64,000 nucleotides of DNA from Pedobacter sp. Leaf250 (GTDB lineage Bacteria > Bacteroidota > Bacteroidia > Sphingobacteriales > Sphingobacteriaceae). The DNA lies in the NCBI RefSeq assembly GCF_920984735.1, contig NZ_CAKLBU010000005.1, positions 124,001-188,000 of the forward strand, in the 5' to 3' direction. How positions within the stretch are numbered: the first letter of the stretch is position 1; every line of letters starts with the position of its first letter. The notes below the pieces were generated by a model, which saw only the letters and a program-made list of their open reading frames with translations, searched no databases and was not told the DNA's origin. Positions 31,765-39,657 of this stretch are shown here, one piece after another. Made by a program: the position numbers and the translations under genes.

Positions 31765-32559
31765 ATGAAATCAAATACAAAATATTTAAACCTGATCTTA
31801 TTGGGTGCATTCATCATCTTTTCTTCTTTTATCATTTTGAAACAAAAGCAGAAACCTACTTTATTTTTAATAGGAGATTCTACGGTAAAAAACGGCAAAG
31901 GCAAAGGAGATGGTTCATTATGGGGATGGGGAAGCTTTATCGAAAACTTCTTCAATACCGATAAAATTAACGTTGAGAATGATGCATTGGGCGGAACAAG
32001 TAGCAGAACATTTCAAACAAATGGTTTGTGGGATGCGGTTTTAACAAAAGTTAAAAAAGGAGATTTCGTAATGATGCAGTTTGGACATAATGATAGTAGC
32101 CCACTCGACGATACAGCCCGTGCCCGTGGTACTATAAAAGGCATTGGAATGGAAAGCAAGGACACTTACAATCCCATAAAAAAGAAACAGGAAGTAGTTT
32201 ACACTTATGGTTGGTATATGCGCAAGTTCATCAACGATATTAAAGCAAAAGGTGCAACAGCAATTATTTGTTCTTCCATCCCAAGAAACCCTGTTAAAGA
32301 TGGCAAAGTAGTTTTGGTTAACGACAGTTACGCTGGATGGGCACAAGAACTTGCGAAAGCAGAAAACGTGGATTTTATTCCATTAAATCAATTCATTAAA
32401 GCTAAGTACGCCGCTTCAACAGCTGATCAGATAAAAAGTTATTTTACTGAAAAGGATCATACGCACACCAATGAAGAAGGTGCAAAAGTAAACGCCGCTT
32501 TGGTGGTTGAGGGCTTGAAAGCATTGAAAAAAAACAAGCTGAAAGCTTACTTGAAATAG
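31765..32559 (+). CDS. Rhamnogalacturonan acetylesterase (CE12), copy 3
   Basis: A 264-residue SGNH esterase with an N-terminal hydrophobic segment (LNLILLGAFIIFSSFIIL), which may be a signal anchor since no clean cleavage site follows. Nucleophile S39 is in FLIGDSTVKNG, FGHNDSSPLDD gives the block-III asparagine, and D231/H234 in DHTHTNEEG complete the triad. Local motifs match the copy at 30825 closely, supporting duplication. It is the last gene before the direct-repeat promoter C and probably ends the lyase unit. Different localisation from copy 2 is possible. Confidence 0.88.
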   Translation: MKSNTKYLNLILLGAFIIFSSFIILKQKQKPTLFLIGDSTVKNGKGKGDGSLWGWGSFIENFFNTDKINVENDALGGTSSRTFQTNGLWDAVLTKVKKGDFVMMQFGHNDSSPLDDTARARGTIKGIGMESKDTYNPIKKKQEVVYTYGWYMRKFINDIKAKGATAIICSSIPRNPVKDGKVVLVNDSYAGWAQELAKAENVDFIPLNQFIKAKYAASTADQIKSYFTEKDHTHTNEEGAKVNAALVVEGLKALKKNKLKAYLK

Positions 32560-32638
32560 AGGTAATTAATAAGATCTCGAGCAATGCCAATTTTACATTG
32601 GAAATTATTCGAGATCATTATGAATAAATACTGGTTTA

Positions 32639-32684
32639 GCAGGACACTACAGGTTGCCCAAAACTATTTTTAACCCTATAATAG
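32639..32684 (+). promoter_or_regulatory. PUL direct-repeat promoter, copy C (GH2-GH105-GH31-rhaM-GH106 unit)
   Basis: Half-sites GCAGGACACT and ACAGGTTGCC (32639-32658) are followed after exactly 18 nt by TATAATAG (32677-32684), a weak match to TAnnTTTG. The GH2 start at 32735 would have a leader of about 45 nt. This supports the choice of 32735 over the longer frame from 32654, which would overlap the promoter. Confidence 0.55.
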
Positions 32685-32734
32685 TGGCTTTAACCAGATA
32701 TACAGAATGCTTTGGCATTCATTTCGAAAAAATT

Positions 32735-35641
32735 ATGCAGATAAAGGTATTGTCGTTTACCAAATGGATAGCTATAGCTATATGTTTTATTGCCATATTT
32801 TCAACAGGTGCTTTAGGGCAAACTATCTCATTAAAAGGTAAATGGAGATTTAAAATTGATGCTCAGGATGAAGGGGTTAAGGCCAAATGGTATGTCAATA
32901 AATTACCTGAAACCATCAATCTGCCAGGTTCAATGGCCGAAAATTTAAAAGGTAACGATATTACACTTAAAACAAAATGGACAGGAAGTATTTATGACAG
33001 CTCCTATTTTTATCATCCCCGCTTAGAAAAATACCGTGAACCCGGCAATCTAAAAATTCCTTTTTGGCTAACACCGGCTAAGCATTATACTGGTGCCGCC
33101 TGGTATCAAAAAGATATAGAAGTTCCAGCGAATTGGAAGGGCCAAAGAGTGGTTTTATTATTGGAATATCCGCATTCAGAAACCCGCGTATGGATTGATG
33201 ATGTTGAGGTAGGTACGCAGTTTACTTTCGTGGTTGCGCAAAATTTTGAACTACCCGCAAATTTAAAACCAGGTAAACATACCATCAGTTTGTTAATTGA
33301 TAACAGAATTAAAGCCATTAATGTAGGTCAGGATTCGCACAGTTTAACAGATCATACGCAAGGAAACTGGAATGGCGTAGTTGGCAAAATGCTTCTGCAA
33401 GCTGGTTCTCCAATATATTTTGAAGATATTCAGATTTATCCTGATTTGAAGAAAAAATCAGCGATGGTAAAAATTGAGCTTAAGGCAAGCTCCAACATTT
33501 CTTCCAGCGGAAAAATCACTTTATCAGCAAAAAGCTTTAATACCAAAGATATTGTGAGTGTTAAACCGATAACTGTTCCTTATCAAATTAAAAATGGAAA
33601 AAGCACATTGGAAGTGAATTTACCAATGGGCGAAAAAATTGCCACATGGGATGAATTTGATCCAGCATTATACCGTTTGACTACCTCTTTAATTGCTAAC
33701 GATGGAAAAAAAGATAGCAAACAAGTTCAGTTTGGTATGAGAGAATTTAAAGCGGTTGGCAGAAGTTTTGAAATTAACGGTCGCCCGGTATTTTTACGTG
33801 GGACAGTAAATAATTGTGAGTTTCCTTTAACGGGTTATCCATCAATGGATGTAGCGGCATGGGAGCGAATTTTCAAAATCTCTAAAGCACACGGTTTAAA
33901 TCACATGCGTTTTCATTCTTGGTGCCCACCAGAAGCGGCATTTATTGCTGCAGATTTAACCGGTTTTTATTTGCAACCCGAAGGACCAAGTTGGGCAAAT
34001 CATGGTTCATCCATTGGCGAAGGTAAACCCATCGACCAGTTTATTTACGATGAAACCAATCGCATGACCAAAAACTACGGGAATTATGCATCGTTTTGCA
34101 TGATGGCTTACGGTAATGAACCACGTGGCAGGCAAGTGGAATATTTAACCAAGTTTAATAATTATTGGAAGGCGAAAGATTCAAGAAGATTGTACACTGG
34201 TGCATCCGTTGGCGGAAGCTGGCCCGTTATCCCAAATAACGAATTTATGGTGCGAGCCGGAGCAAGGGGTTTGGATTGGGGAAAAAAGCCCGAAAGCATT
34301 TCAACTTACGCCAAGCAAATCGAGCAGTTTACCGTTCCTTTCGTAGCGCATGAAATGGGACAATATTGTGCGTTTCCGAATTTCGAGGAAATGAAAAAAT
34401 ACACTGGCGTTTACAAAGCAAAAAACTTTGAAATGTTCCAGGAGGATCTGGCTGATCATGACATGGCCGATCAGGCGAAAGACTTTTTGATGGCCTCTGG
34501 AAAATTACAGGCTCTTTGCTATAAAAATGAAATAGAAAAAGCACTTAGAACGCCAAACTACAACGGCTATCAGTTACTTTCTTTAAATGATTACCCAGGG
34601 CAAGGAACCGCTCTTGTTGGTGTTTTAGATGCTTTTTGGGATGAAAAAGGGTATGTCACGGCAAAAGAATTCAGACGATTTTCTAACAGTACTGTTCCTT
34701 TGCTGAAGGTTCCAAAATTCGTTTATACCAATAATGAAATACTAGCGGCGAATATCGAAGTTGCTCACTTTGGTAAAGCGCCTTTAACCAATGCTAAGTT
34801 TCTCTGGACAATAACAGATGAATCCGGAGCGATTTTAACAAATGGAAATTTTGTTCAAAAAAATATACCTGTTGCAAATGGTATTAACGTTGGCGACATT
34901 AGTTTCAATCTTAATACCATTCAAAAAGCAACCAAATTAAATATAGAAGTAACAATCGAGGGTACTGATTTTGCTAACGACTGGAATTTCTGGGTTTTTC
35001 CTGCCGAACTTCCGAAAGTTAAAAGCAGTTTCTATTATACAGATAAACTGGATGATCAAGCTAAAAAAGTATTGGATGAAGGCGGAAATGTATTTTTAAA
35101 CGCAGCAGGAAAAGTGATCAAGGGAAAAGAAGTGGTACAAACGTTTCTGCCAGTTTTTTGGAATACCTCATGGTTCAAAATGCGTCCGCCACATACCTTG
35201 GGTATTCTTTGCGATTCAAAAAATCCTGCTTTTGCTCATTTTCCAACTGAAAATCACAGCGATATGCAATGGTGGGAAATTGTAAATAAAGCTCAGGTAA
35301 TGAATCTCGAGGATTTTCCAAAAGGGTTTAAACCTATTATTCAGCCTATTGATACCTGGTTTTTGAATCGTAAACTGGCTTTGGTTTTAGAGGCAAAAGT
35401 GGGCAGAGGAAAACTAATTGTATCGAGTGCTAACTTAAGTCCTGATTTGAAAGATACACCATCAGCGCAACAACTTTACTTTAGTTTGCAAAATTATATG
35501 ATGTCTGATCAATTCAATCCCAAATACGAAGTGACATTTAATACGGTAAAAGATATTTTTGAAAGTCCATCCAAAATTCAGTTTGATACCTTTACAAAAG
35601 ACAGTCCGGATGAATTAAAACCTAAACCGAAATCAAATTAA
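32735..35641 (+). CDS. Large GH2-superfamily glycoside hydrolase (substrate unclear)
   Basis: I start at 32735 (MQIKVLSFTKWIAIAICFIA, signal peptide to about LGQ), not at 32654, because the earlier frame covers promoter copy C. The 968-residue protein has a jelly roll (LKGKWRFKID, AAWYQKDIEVPANWKGQRV), an Ig-like domain, a TIM barrel and a long C-terminal region. Acid/base E462 is in AYGNEPRGRQ and the probable nucleophile E540 in VAHEMGQYCAF. It lacks the WTGFDYLGE signature and DUF4982 of the other two GH2 proteins, so it belongs to a different subgroup, perhaps acting on uronic-acid or capped galactose residues. It heads a unit with GH105, GH31, rhaM and GH106. Confidence 0.8.
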   Translation: MQIKVLSFTKWIAIAICFIAIFSTGALGQTISLKGKWRFKIDAQDEGVKAKWYVNKLPETINLPGSMAENLKGNDITLKTKWTGSIYDSSYFYHPRLEKYREPGNLKIPFWLTPAKHYTGAAWYQKDIEVPANWKGQRVVLLLEYPHSETRVWIDDVEVGTQFTFVVAQNFELPANLKPGKHTISLLIDNRIKAINVGQDSHSLTDHTQGNWNGVVGKMLLQAGSPIYFEDIQIYPDLKKKSAMVKIELKASSNISSSGKITLSAKSFNTKDIVSVKPITVPYQIKNGKSTLEVNLPMGEKIATWDEFDPALYRLTTSLIANDGKKDSKQVQFGMREFKAVGRSFEINGRPVFLRGTVNNCEFPLTGYPSMDVAAWERIFKISKAHGLNHMRFHSWCPPEAAFIAADLTGFYLQPEGPSWANHGSSIGEGKPIDQFIYDETNRMTKNYGNYASFCMMAYGNEPRGRQVEYLTKFNNYWKAKDSRRLYTGASVGGSWPVIPNNEFMVRAGARGLDWGKKPESISTYAKQIEQFTVPFVAHEMGQYCAFPNFEEMKKYTGVYKAKNFEMFQEDLADHDMADQAKDFLMASGKLQALCYKNEIEKALRTPNYNGYQLLSLNDYPGQGTALVGVLDAFWDEKGYVTAKEFRRFSNSTVPLLKVPKFVYTNNEILAANIEVAHFGKAPLTNAKFLWTITDESGAILTNGNFVQKNIPVANGINVGDISFNLNTIQKATKLNIEVTIEGTDFANDWNFWVFPAELPKVKSSFYYTDKLDDQAKKVLDEGGNVFLNAAGKVIKGKEVVQTFLPVFWNTSWFKMRPPHTLGILCDSKNPAFAHFPTENHSDMQWWEIVNKAQVMNLEDFPKGFKPIIQPIDTWFLNRKLALVLEAKVGRGKLIVSSANLSPDLKDTPSAQQLYFSLQNYMMSDQFNPKYEVTFNTVKDIFESPSKIQFDTFTKDSPDELKPKPKSN

Positions 35642-35683
35642 TCATCAGGAACGCGTCATTAAATAACCAAATACAAGATTATA

Positions 35684-36811
35684 ATGAAGAAATTTATATA
35701 CAGTTCGGCCTTATTAATTGGGCTATCCGCCCAATTGCTTTTTGCTCAAAAATTTCCAAACAAAAAAGATGTTTTAAAAGCCATGAGGCTGACCAATACT
35801 TATTTTATGAATAAGTGGCCTGATGCCGGAAAATCAATCATTACCAATAAAGAAAGGCCGAGTAACCTTTGGACAAGAGCAGTATATTATGAAGGATTAA
35901 TGGCTTTACATCAAATTAATCCTAAAAAGGAATATTACTATTACGCCGTTCAATGGGGAGAGAAGCACAAATGGGGCTTAAGAGATGGTGTGAAAACCCG
36001 TGATGCGGATAATCAGGCATGTGGACAAACCTATATTGATTTATACAATATTGATAAAAAACCGGAGCGTATTAAAGACATTAAGGCTTCGATGGATTTG
36101 ATGATAAAATCAGGCAAGGTAGATGATTGGACATGGATTGATGCTTTGCAAATGGCTATGCCAGTTTTCGCCAAATTAGGGAAACTCTATAACGATAATA
36201 GCTACTACGATTACATGTACAAAATGTATTTGCATAGCAAAAATGTTCAAGGTGGCGGTTTGTACAACGCAAAAGATGGACTTTGGTGGAGAGATAAGGA
36301 TTTCGTTCCGCCATACAAAGAGCCAAATGGCGAAGATTGTTATTGGTCGAGAGGAAATGGATGGGTAGTAGCGGCTTTTGTACGTGTATTGGAAACAATG
36401 CCAAAAGATGCTGCCGGTTATGATGACTACATGAAAACCTATCATGAAATGATTAAGGCTTTGGTTCCTTTGCAACGTGCTGATGGTTTTTGGAATGTGA
36501 GTTTACATGATCCCAATCATTTTGGTGGAAAAGAAACATCGGGAACTGCATTGTTTGTTTATGGAATGGCATGGGGCGTAAATCAAGGTATTTTAGATAA
36601 AAAAACCTATTTGCCAATCATTACTAAAGCATGGAACGGAATGGCTAAAGAGGCAGTACAAAAAAATGGATTTTTAGGTTTTACACAAGGAACGGGTAAA
36701 GAGCCAAAAGATGGTCAGCCTGTTACTTACACCAGTAAGCCAGATTTTGAAGATTATGGCTTGGGTTGCTTTTTATTAGCCGGAGCTGAAGTATACAAAC
36801 TGAAGAAATAG
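35684..36811 (+). CDS. Unsaturated rhamnogalacturonyl hydrolase (GH105), copy 2
   Basis: A 375-residue exported enzyme (signal FIYSSALLIGLSAQLLFAQ), (alpha/alpha)6 barrel. The proposed catalytic D153 is in WTWIDALQMAMP, matching D143 of YteR better than copy 1 does. CYWSRGNGWVVAAFVRVLE and KETSGTALFVYGMAWGVNQG are family signatures. It processes the unsaturated ends of RG-I fragments after PL11. It is 42 bp after the large GH2 and 21 bp before GH31. Two divergent GH105 copies in one locus suggest preference for different oligomer lengths or decorations. Confidence 0.9.
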   Translation: MKKFIYSSALLIGLSAQLLFAQKFPNKKDVLKAMRLTNTYFMNKWPDAGKSIITNKERPSNLWTRAVYYEGLMALHQINPKKEYYYYAVQWGEKHKWGLRDGVKTRDADNQACGQTYIDLYNIDKKPERIKDIKASMDLMIKSGKVDDWTWIDALQMAMPVFAKLGKLYNDNSYYDYMYKMYLHSKNVQGGGLYNAKDGLWWRDKDFVPPYKEPNGEDCYWSRGNGWVVAAFVRVLETMPKDAAGYDDYMKTYHEMIKALVPLQRADGFWNVSLHDPNHFGGKETSGTALFVYGMAWGVNQGILDKKTYLPIITKAWNGMAKEAVQKNGFLGFTQGTGKEPKDGQPVTYTSKPDFEDYGLGCFLLAGAEVYKLKK

Positions 36812-36832
36812 CGGCATTTTACCATAAAGAAT

Positions 36833-39280
36833 ATGTTAAAAAACTATCTGGCTTTGGCCTTTTTCCTGGTATCGTTTACCGCTTCCTCACAAACCATTGG
36901 AGATTATAAAACTGGTTTCAAACAGGATGGAAATGCAGTGTCATTTTCAACAACCAAAGGCCAAGTAAAACTCGATTTTTGTACGCCAGAAATGTTTCGC
37001 ATTAGAGCGAGTTGGAATGGTAAGTTTGAAGCAAACGAAAATCTGATGGTAATCAGCTATAATTGGCCAAATGTAAACGCAAAGGTTGAAGAGAAGAAAG
37101 ATCAATTTATTATTACCACAGCAAAAATTTTGATCAGAATTACTAAAACACCATTCAAAATTGATGTTTATGATCTAAAAGGGAAACTTTTAAGTGCTGA
37201 AAATAATGGTGCAATCAATAAGTCGGAAGCCAAAGTTGGTGTAACTAAAAAGCTTCAGGCTGATGAACATTTTTTCGGTTTTGGTGAGCGGATGGATTTT
37301 GTGGATCGCCGGTTTAAAAAAGTGACATTAAATGTTGGTCGTGGAAAAGGCTTGCCACATGCTATTGGCGCCTACAATATTTTAGAAGCCAATTACTGCC
37401 CAGTTCCATTTTTTATGAGCACAAAAGGTTATGGCATTTTCTTACATAATTCTTTTGCCACGGAGTGGGATATGGGTTCAACAAACAAAGAACAATACAG
37501 TTTTAAAGCGGCTGATGGCGAATTGGATTACTATTTCATTTACGGTCCAACATTCCCCGAAATCCTAAATTCATACACTTCAATTACGGGCAAATCGCCT
37601 ATGTTGCCTCAGTTTGCGCTAGGTTTACATGCAGGTACCTATAGCGGCGGAACCTGGGGACATGAAGAGAAAACCTCAGATCAATATGTGGTTGAATTGG
37701 CCAGAAAATATAGAACACTTGGTATTCCTGTGGATTTACTATGGCTCGATTCTACCTGGAGATTGTTCGGCGAAAAAGGAGGAAAGGGTGCCACTTCTTT
37801 CGAATGGCGGGAAACCTTTAAAAATCCAAAAGGCATGTTCGATAGCATTTACGCCATGAATTATAAAATGGTTGGTTTGCACCTTCGTCCGAGGTTTGAT
37901 AACGCAAAGAAATTAAATTTGTTAGATCAGGCGCAGGAGAAAGGCTACACTTATCCTGAAAACGGTAAACCCGGAGAATTTGTTAACTTTTTTGATGAAA
38001 AGGCAACACAGTGGTGGTGGGATAATGGTGTGATGAGGGTGGCTAAATTAGGCGCAAAATTTCTTAAAACAGATGAAGGAAGCGCTTTTGGTGCTTTAGC
38101 CAATGAAAGTGAAAAGGTTGGCCCGACAGGAAAAGATGCAGAACGACTGCATAATTTGTTTCCCATTGCTTATGCAAAAGCACCTTTCTTAGAATTTGAA
38201 AAATTCAATGGTTTTCGTGGGTTGAACCAAACCAGAGAAGGTTATTCAGGTATCCAACGTTACCCCTATATTTTTGCTGGCGATTGGCCTAGTGAATGGC
38301 AGTATTTTGCGCCAGTAATTAAAGCAGGTTTAAATGTTGGGCTATCAGGTGTGGGCTCATGGGCACATTGTATGGGTGGTTTTGAACATCAGGCCGATCC
38401 GGAATTGTACATCCGTTGGGTGCAGTTTGGTATGTTCAGTCCGATTGCGCTTGTTTTTGGTATGGATCATCCAGGCTATAAAGAACCCTGGAATTATGGC
38501 GACCAAGCATTGCAAAACTTCAAGAAATATGACCTGCTTCGTTACCGTTTATTTCCTTATCTCTATAGCAGTATGCATCAGCAACATGAAACCGGTGTGC
38601 CAATGATGAGGGCTTTAGTTTTAAATTATCAGGATGATGAAAATGTTTATGAAATTGGAGACCAATACATGTTTGGCGACAACTTTATGGTTGCCCCGGT
38701 AACCACAAAAGGTGCAATTACACGTTCCATTTATCTGCCTGAAGGAAGTTGGTTTAACTATTACACCGGAGAAAAACTTGCTGGAAAAAGTTATCATCAT
38801 GTAGTAGCTCCGTTAGATACCATTCCGCTTTTTGTTAAAGCTGGAAGTATTATCCCGATGCAAACAGAGATGATTTACGCTGGCGAAAAACCTGTTGATG
38901 TAGTTACTTTAGATGTATTCCCATTTGGTGATTCCAAGTATGATCTTTACGAAGATGATAACCTCAGTTCAAATTACAAAACCGGAAATTTCTCGATTAC
39001 CAAAATTACATCTTCCTTAAAGGATGATCATATGATTTTAAACATTGCAAAGCCTGTGGGGCCATTTAAGCCAAGCAATCATCGCTATTTAGCGAAGATT
39101 CACTGGAATGGTAAAACTGCACCAAAGTCAGTTTCTGAGAATGGTAAAAAAATGGATTTAGTGAATGATGAAAATCAGTTAAATCAAAAACCAGGTTGGT
39201 TCTACGATGGGAAAAATAATGTCATCTGGATAAAATCGGCTGGTAATAATGTTAGTGAAATTAGTTTGAGTGTAAATTAG
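36833..39280 (+). CDS. Glycoside hydrolase family 31 alpha-glycosidase
   Basis: An 815-residue exported enzyme (signal NYLALAFFLVSFTASSQ). N-terminal beta-sandwich, then a TIM barrel with nucleophile D414 in KFLKTDEGSAFG and acid/base D484 in FAGDWPSEWQ, then C-terminal beta domains (VKAGSIIPMQTEM, YEDDN). FFGFGERMDFVDRR and PVDLLWLDSTWR are classic GH31 motifs. The family covers alpha-glucosidase, alpha-xylosidase and alpha-galactosidase activities; the specificity here cannot be read off. In a rhamnogalacturonan unit, removal of an alpha-linked side-chain sugar before GH106 acts is a fair guess. Confidence 0.88.
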   Translation: MLKNYLALAFFLVSFTASSQTIGDYKTGFKQDGNAVSFSTTKGQVKLDFCTPEMFRIRASWNGKFEANENLMVISYNWPNVNAKVEEKKDQFIITTAKILIRITKTPFKIDVYDLKGKLLSAENNGAINKSEAKVGVTKKLQADEHFFGFGERMDFVDRRFKKVTLNVGRGKGLPHAIGAYNILEANYCPVPFFMSTKGYGIFLHNSFATEWDMGSTNKEQYSFKAADGELDYYFIYGPTFPEILNSYTSITGKSPMLPQFALGLHAGTYSGGTWGHEEKTSDQYVVELARKYRTLGIPVDLLWLDSTWRLFGEKGGKGATSFEWRETFKNPKGMFDSIYAMNYKMVGLHLRPRFDNAKKLNLLDQAQEKGYTYPENGKPGEFVNFFDEKATQWWWDNGVMRVAKLGAKFLKTDEGSAFGALANESEKVGPTGKDAERLHNLFPIAYAKAPFLEFEKFNGFRGLNQTREGYSGIQRYPYIFAGDWPSEWQYFAPVIKAGLNVGLSGVGSWAHCMGGFEHQADPELYIRWVQFGMFSPIALVFGMDHPGYKEPWNYGDQALQNFKKYDLLRYRLFPYLYSSMHQQHETGVPMMRALVLNYQDDENVYEIGDQYMFGDNFMVAPVTTKGAITRSIYLPEGSWFNYYTGEKLAGKSYHHVVAPLDTIPLFVKAGSIIPMQTEMIYAGEKPVDVVTLDVFPFGDSKYDLYEDDNLSSNYKTGNFSITKITSSLKDDHMILNIAKPVGPFKPSNHRYLAKIHWNGKTAPKSVSENGKKMDLVNDENQLNQKPGWFYDGKNNVIWIKSAGNNVSEISLSVN

Positions 39281-39343
39281 GAAAGGCTGGATGCTTTTTT
39301 GAAAGATTGAAATATTTTACGTCAGCTAACTAAAAATAAAAAA

Positions 39344-39652
39344 ATGAAAATTGCATTTAAAATGAAACTTAAGCCAGGATTTAAGGCCGAATATAAAGCT
39401 CGTCACGATGCAATTTGGCCAGAATTGGCAGCATTATTAAAGGAAAATGGCATTAGTGATTATTCCATTTTTTTGGATGAAGAAACCGATACCTTATTTG
39501 CAGTTCAACAGCAAAATGGCAATTCTTCTCAAGATCTAGGCAGTGTAGAAATCGTTCAGAAATGGTGGGCTTATATGGCCGATATCATGGAAACGAATCC
39601 CAACCAATCTCCCATTTCAATTCCCTTAGAACAGGTATTTCATTTAGATTAA
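39344..39652 (+). CDS. rhaM: L-rhamnose mutarotase
   Basis: A 102-residue cytoplasmic protein without signal peptide. It interconverts alpha and beta L-rhamnopyranose so that rhamnose isomerase can act. Family features are [24 protein letters not shown] with H21 (equivalent to His22 of E. coli YiiL), Y40 in [11 protein letters not shown], and the C-terminal [13 protein letters not shown]. It sits between GH31 and the GH106 rhamnosidase, whose start is 5 bp after its stop, which ties the unit to rhamnose release. No rhaA, rhaB or rhaD homologue is in the window, so later steps must be encoded elsewhere. Confidence 0.92.
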   Translation: MKIAFKMKLKPGFKAEYKARHDAIWPELAALLKENGISDYSIFLDEETDTLFAVQQQNGNSSQDLGSVEIVQKWWAYMADIMETNPNQSPISIPLEQVFHLD

Positions 39653-39657
39653 AAAAC

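Noticed and set aside
35645..35654. TCAGGAACGC before the GH105 gene, as another operator half-site
   Set aside because: No partner half-site and no -7 box at 18 nt; the genes there are only 42 bp apart within one unit.
39562..39657. N-terminal extension of the GH106 gene into rhaM
   Set aside because: The extension overlaps rhaM in another frame, while a clean signal peptide starts at 39658.
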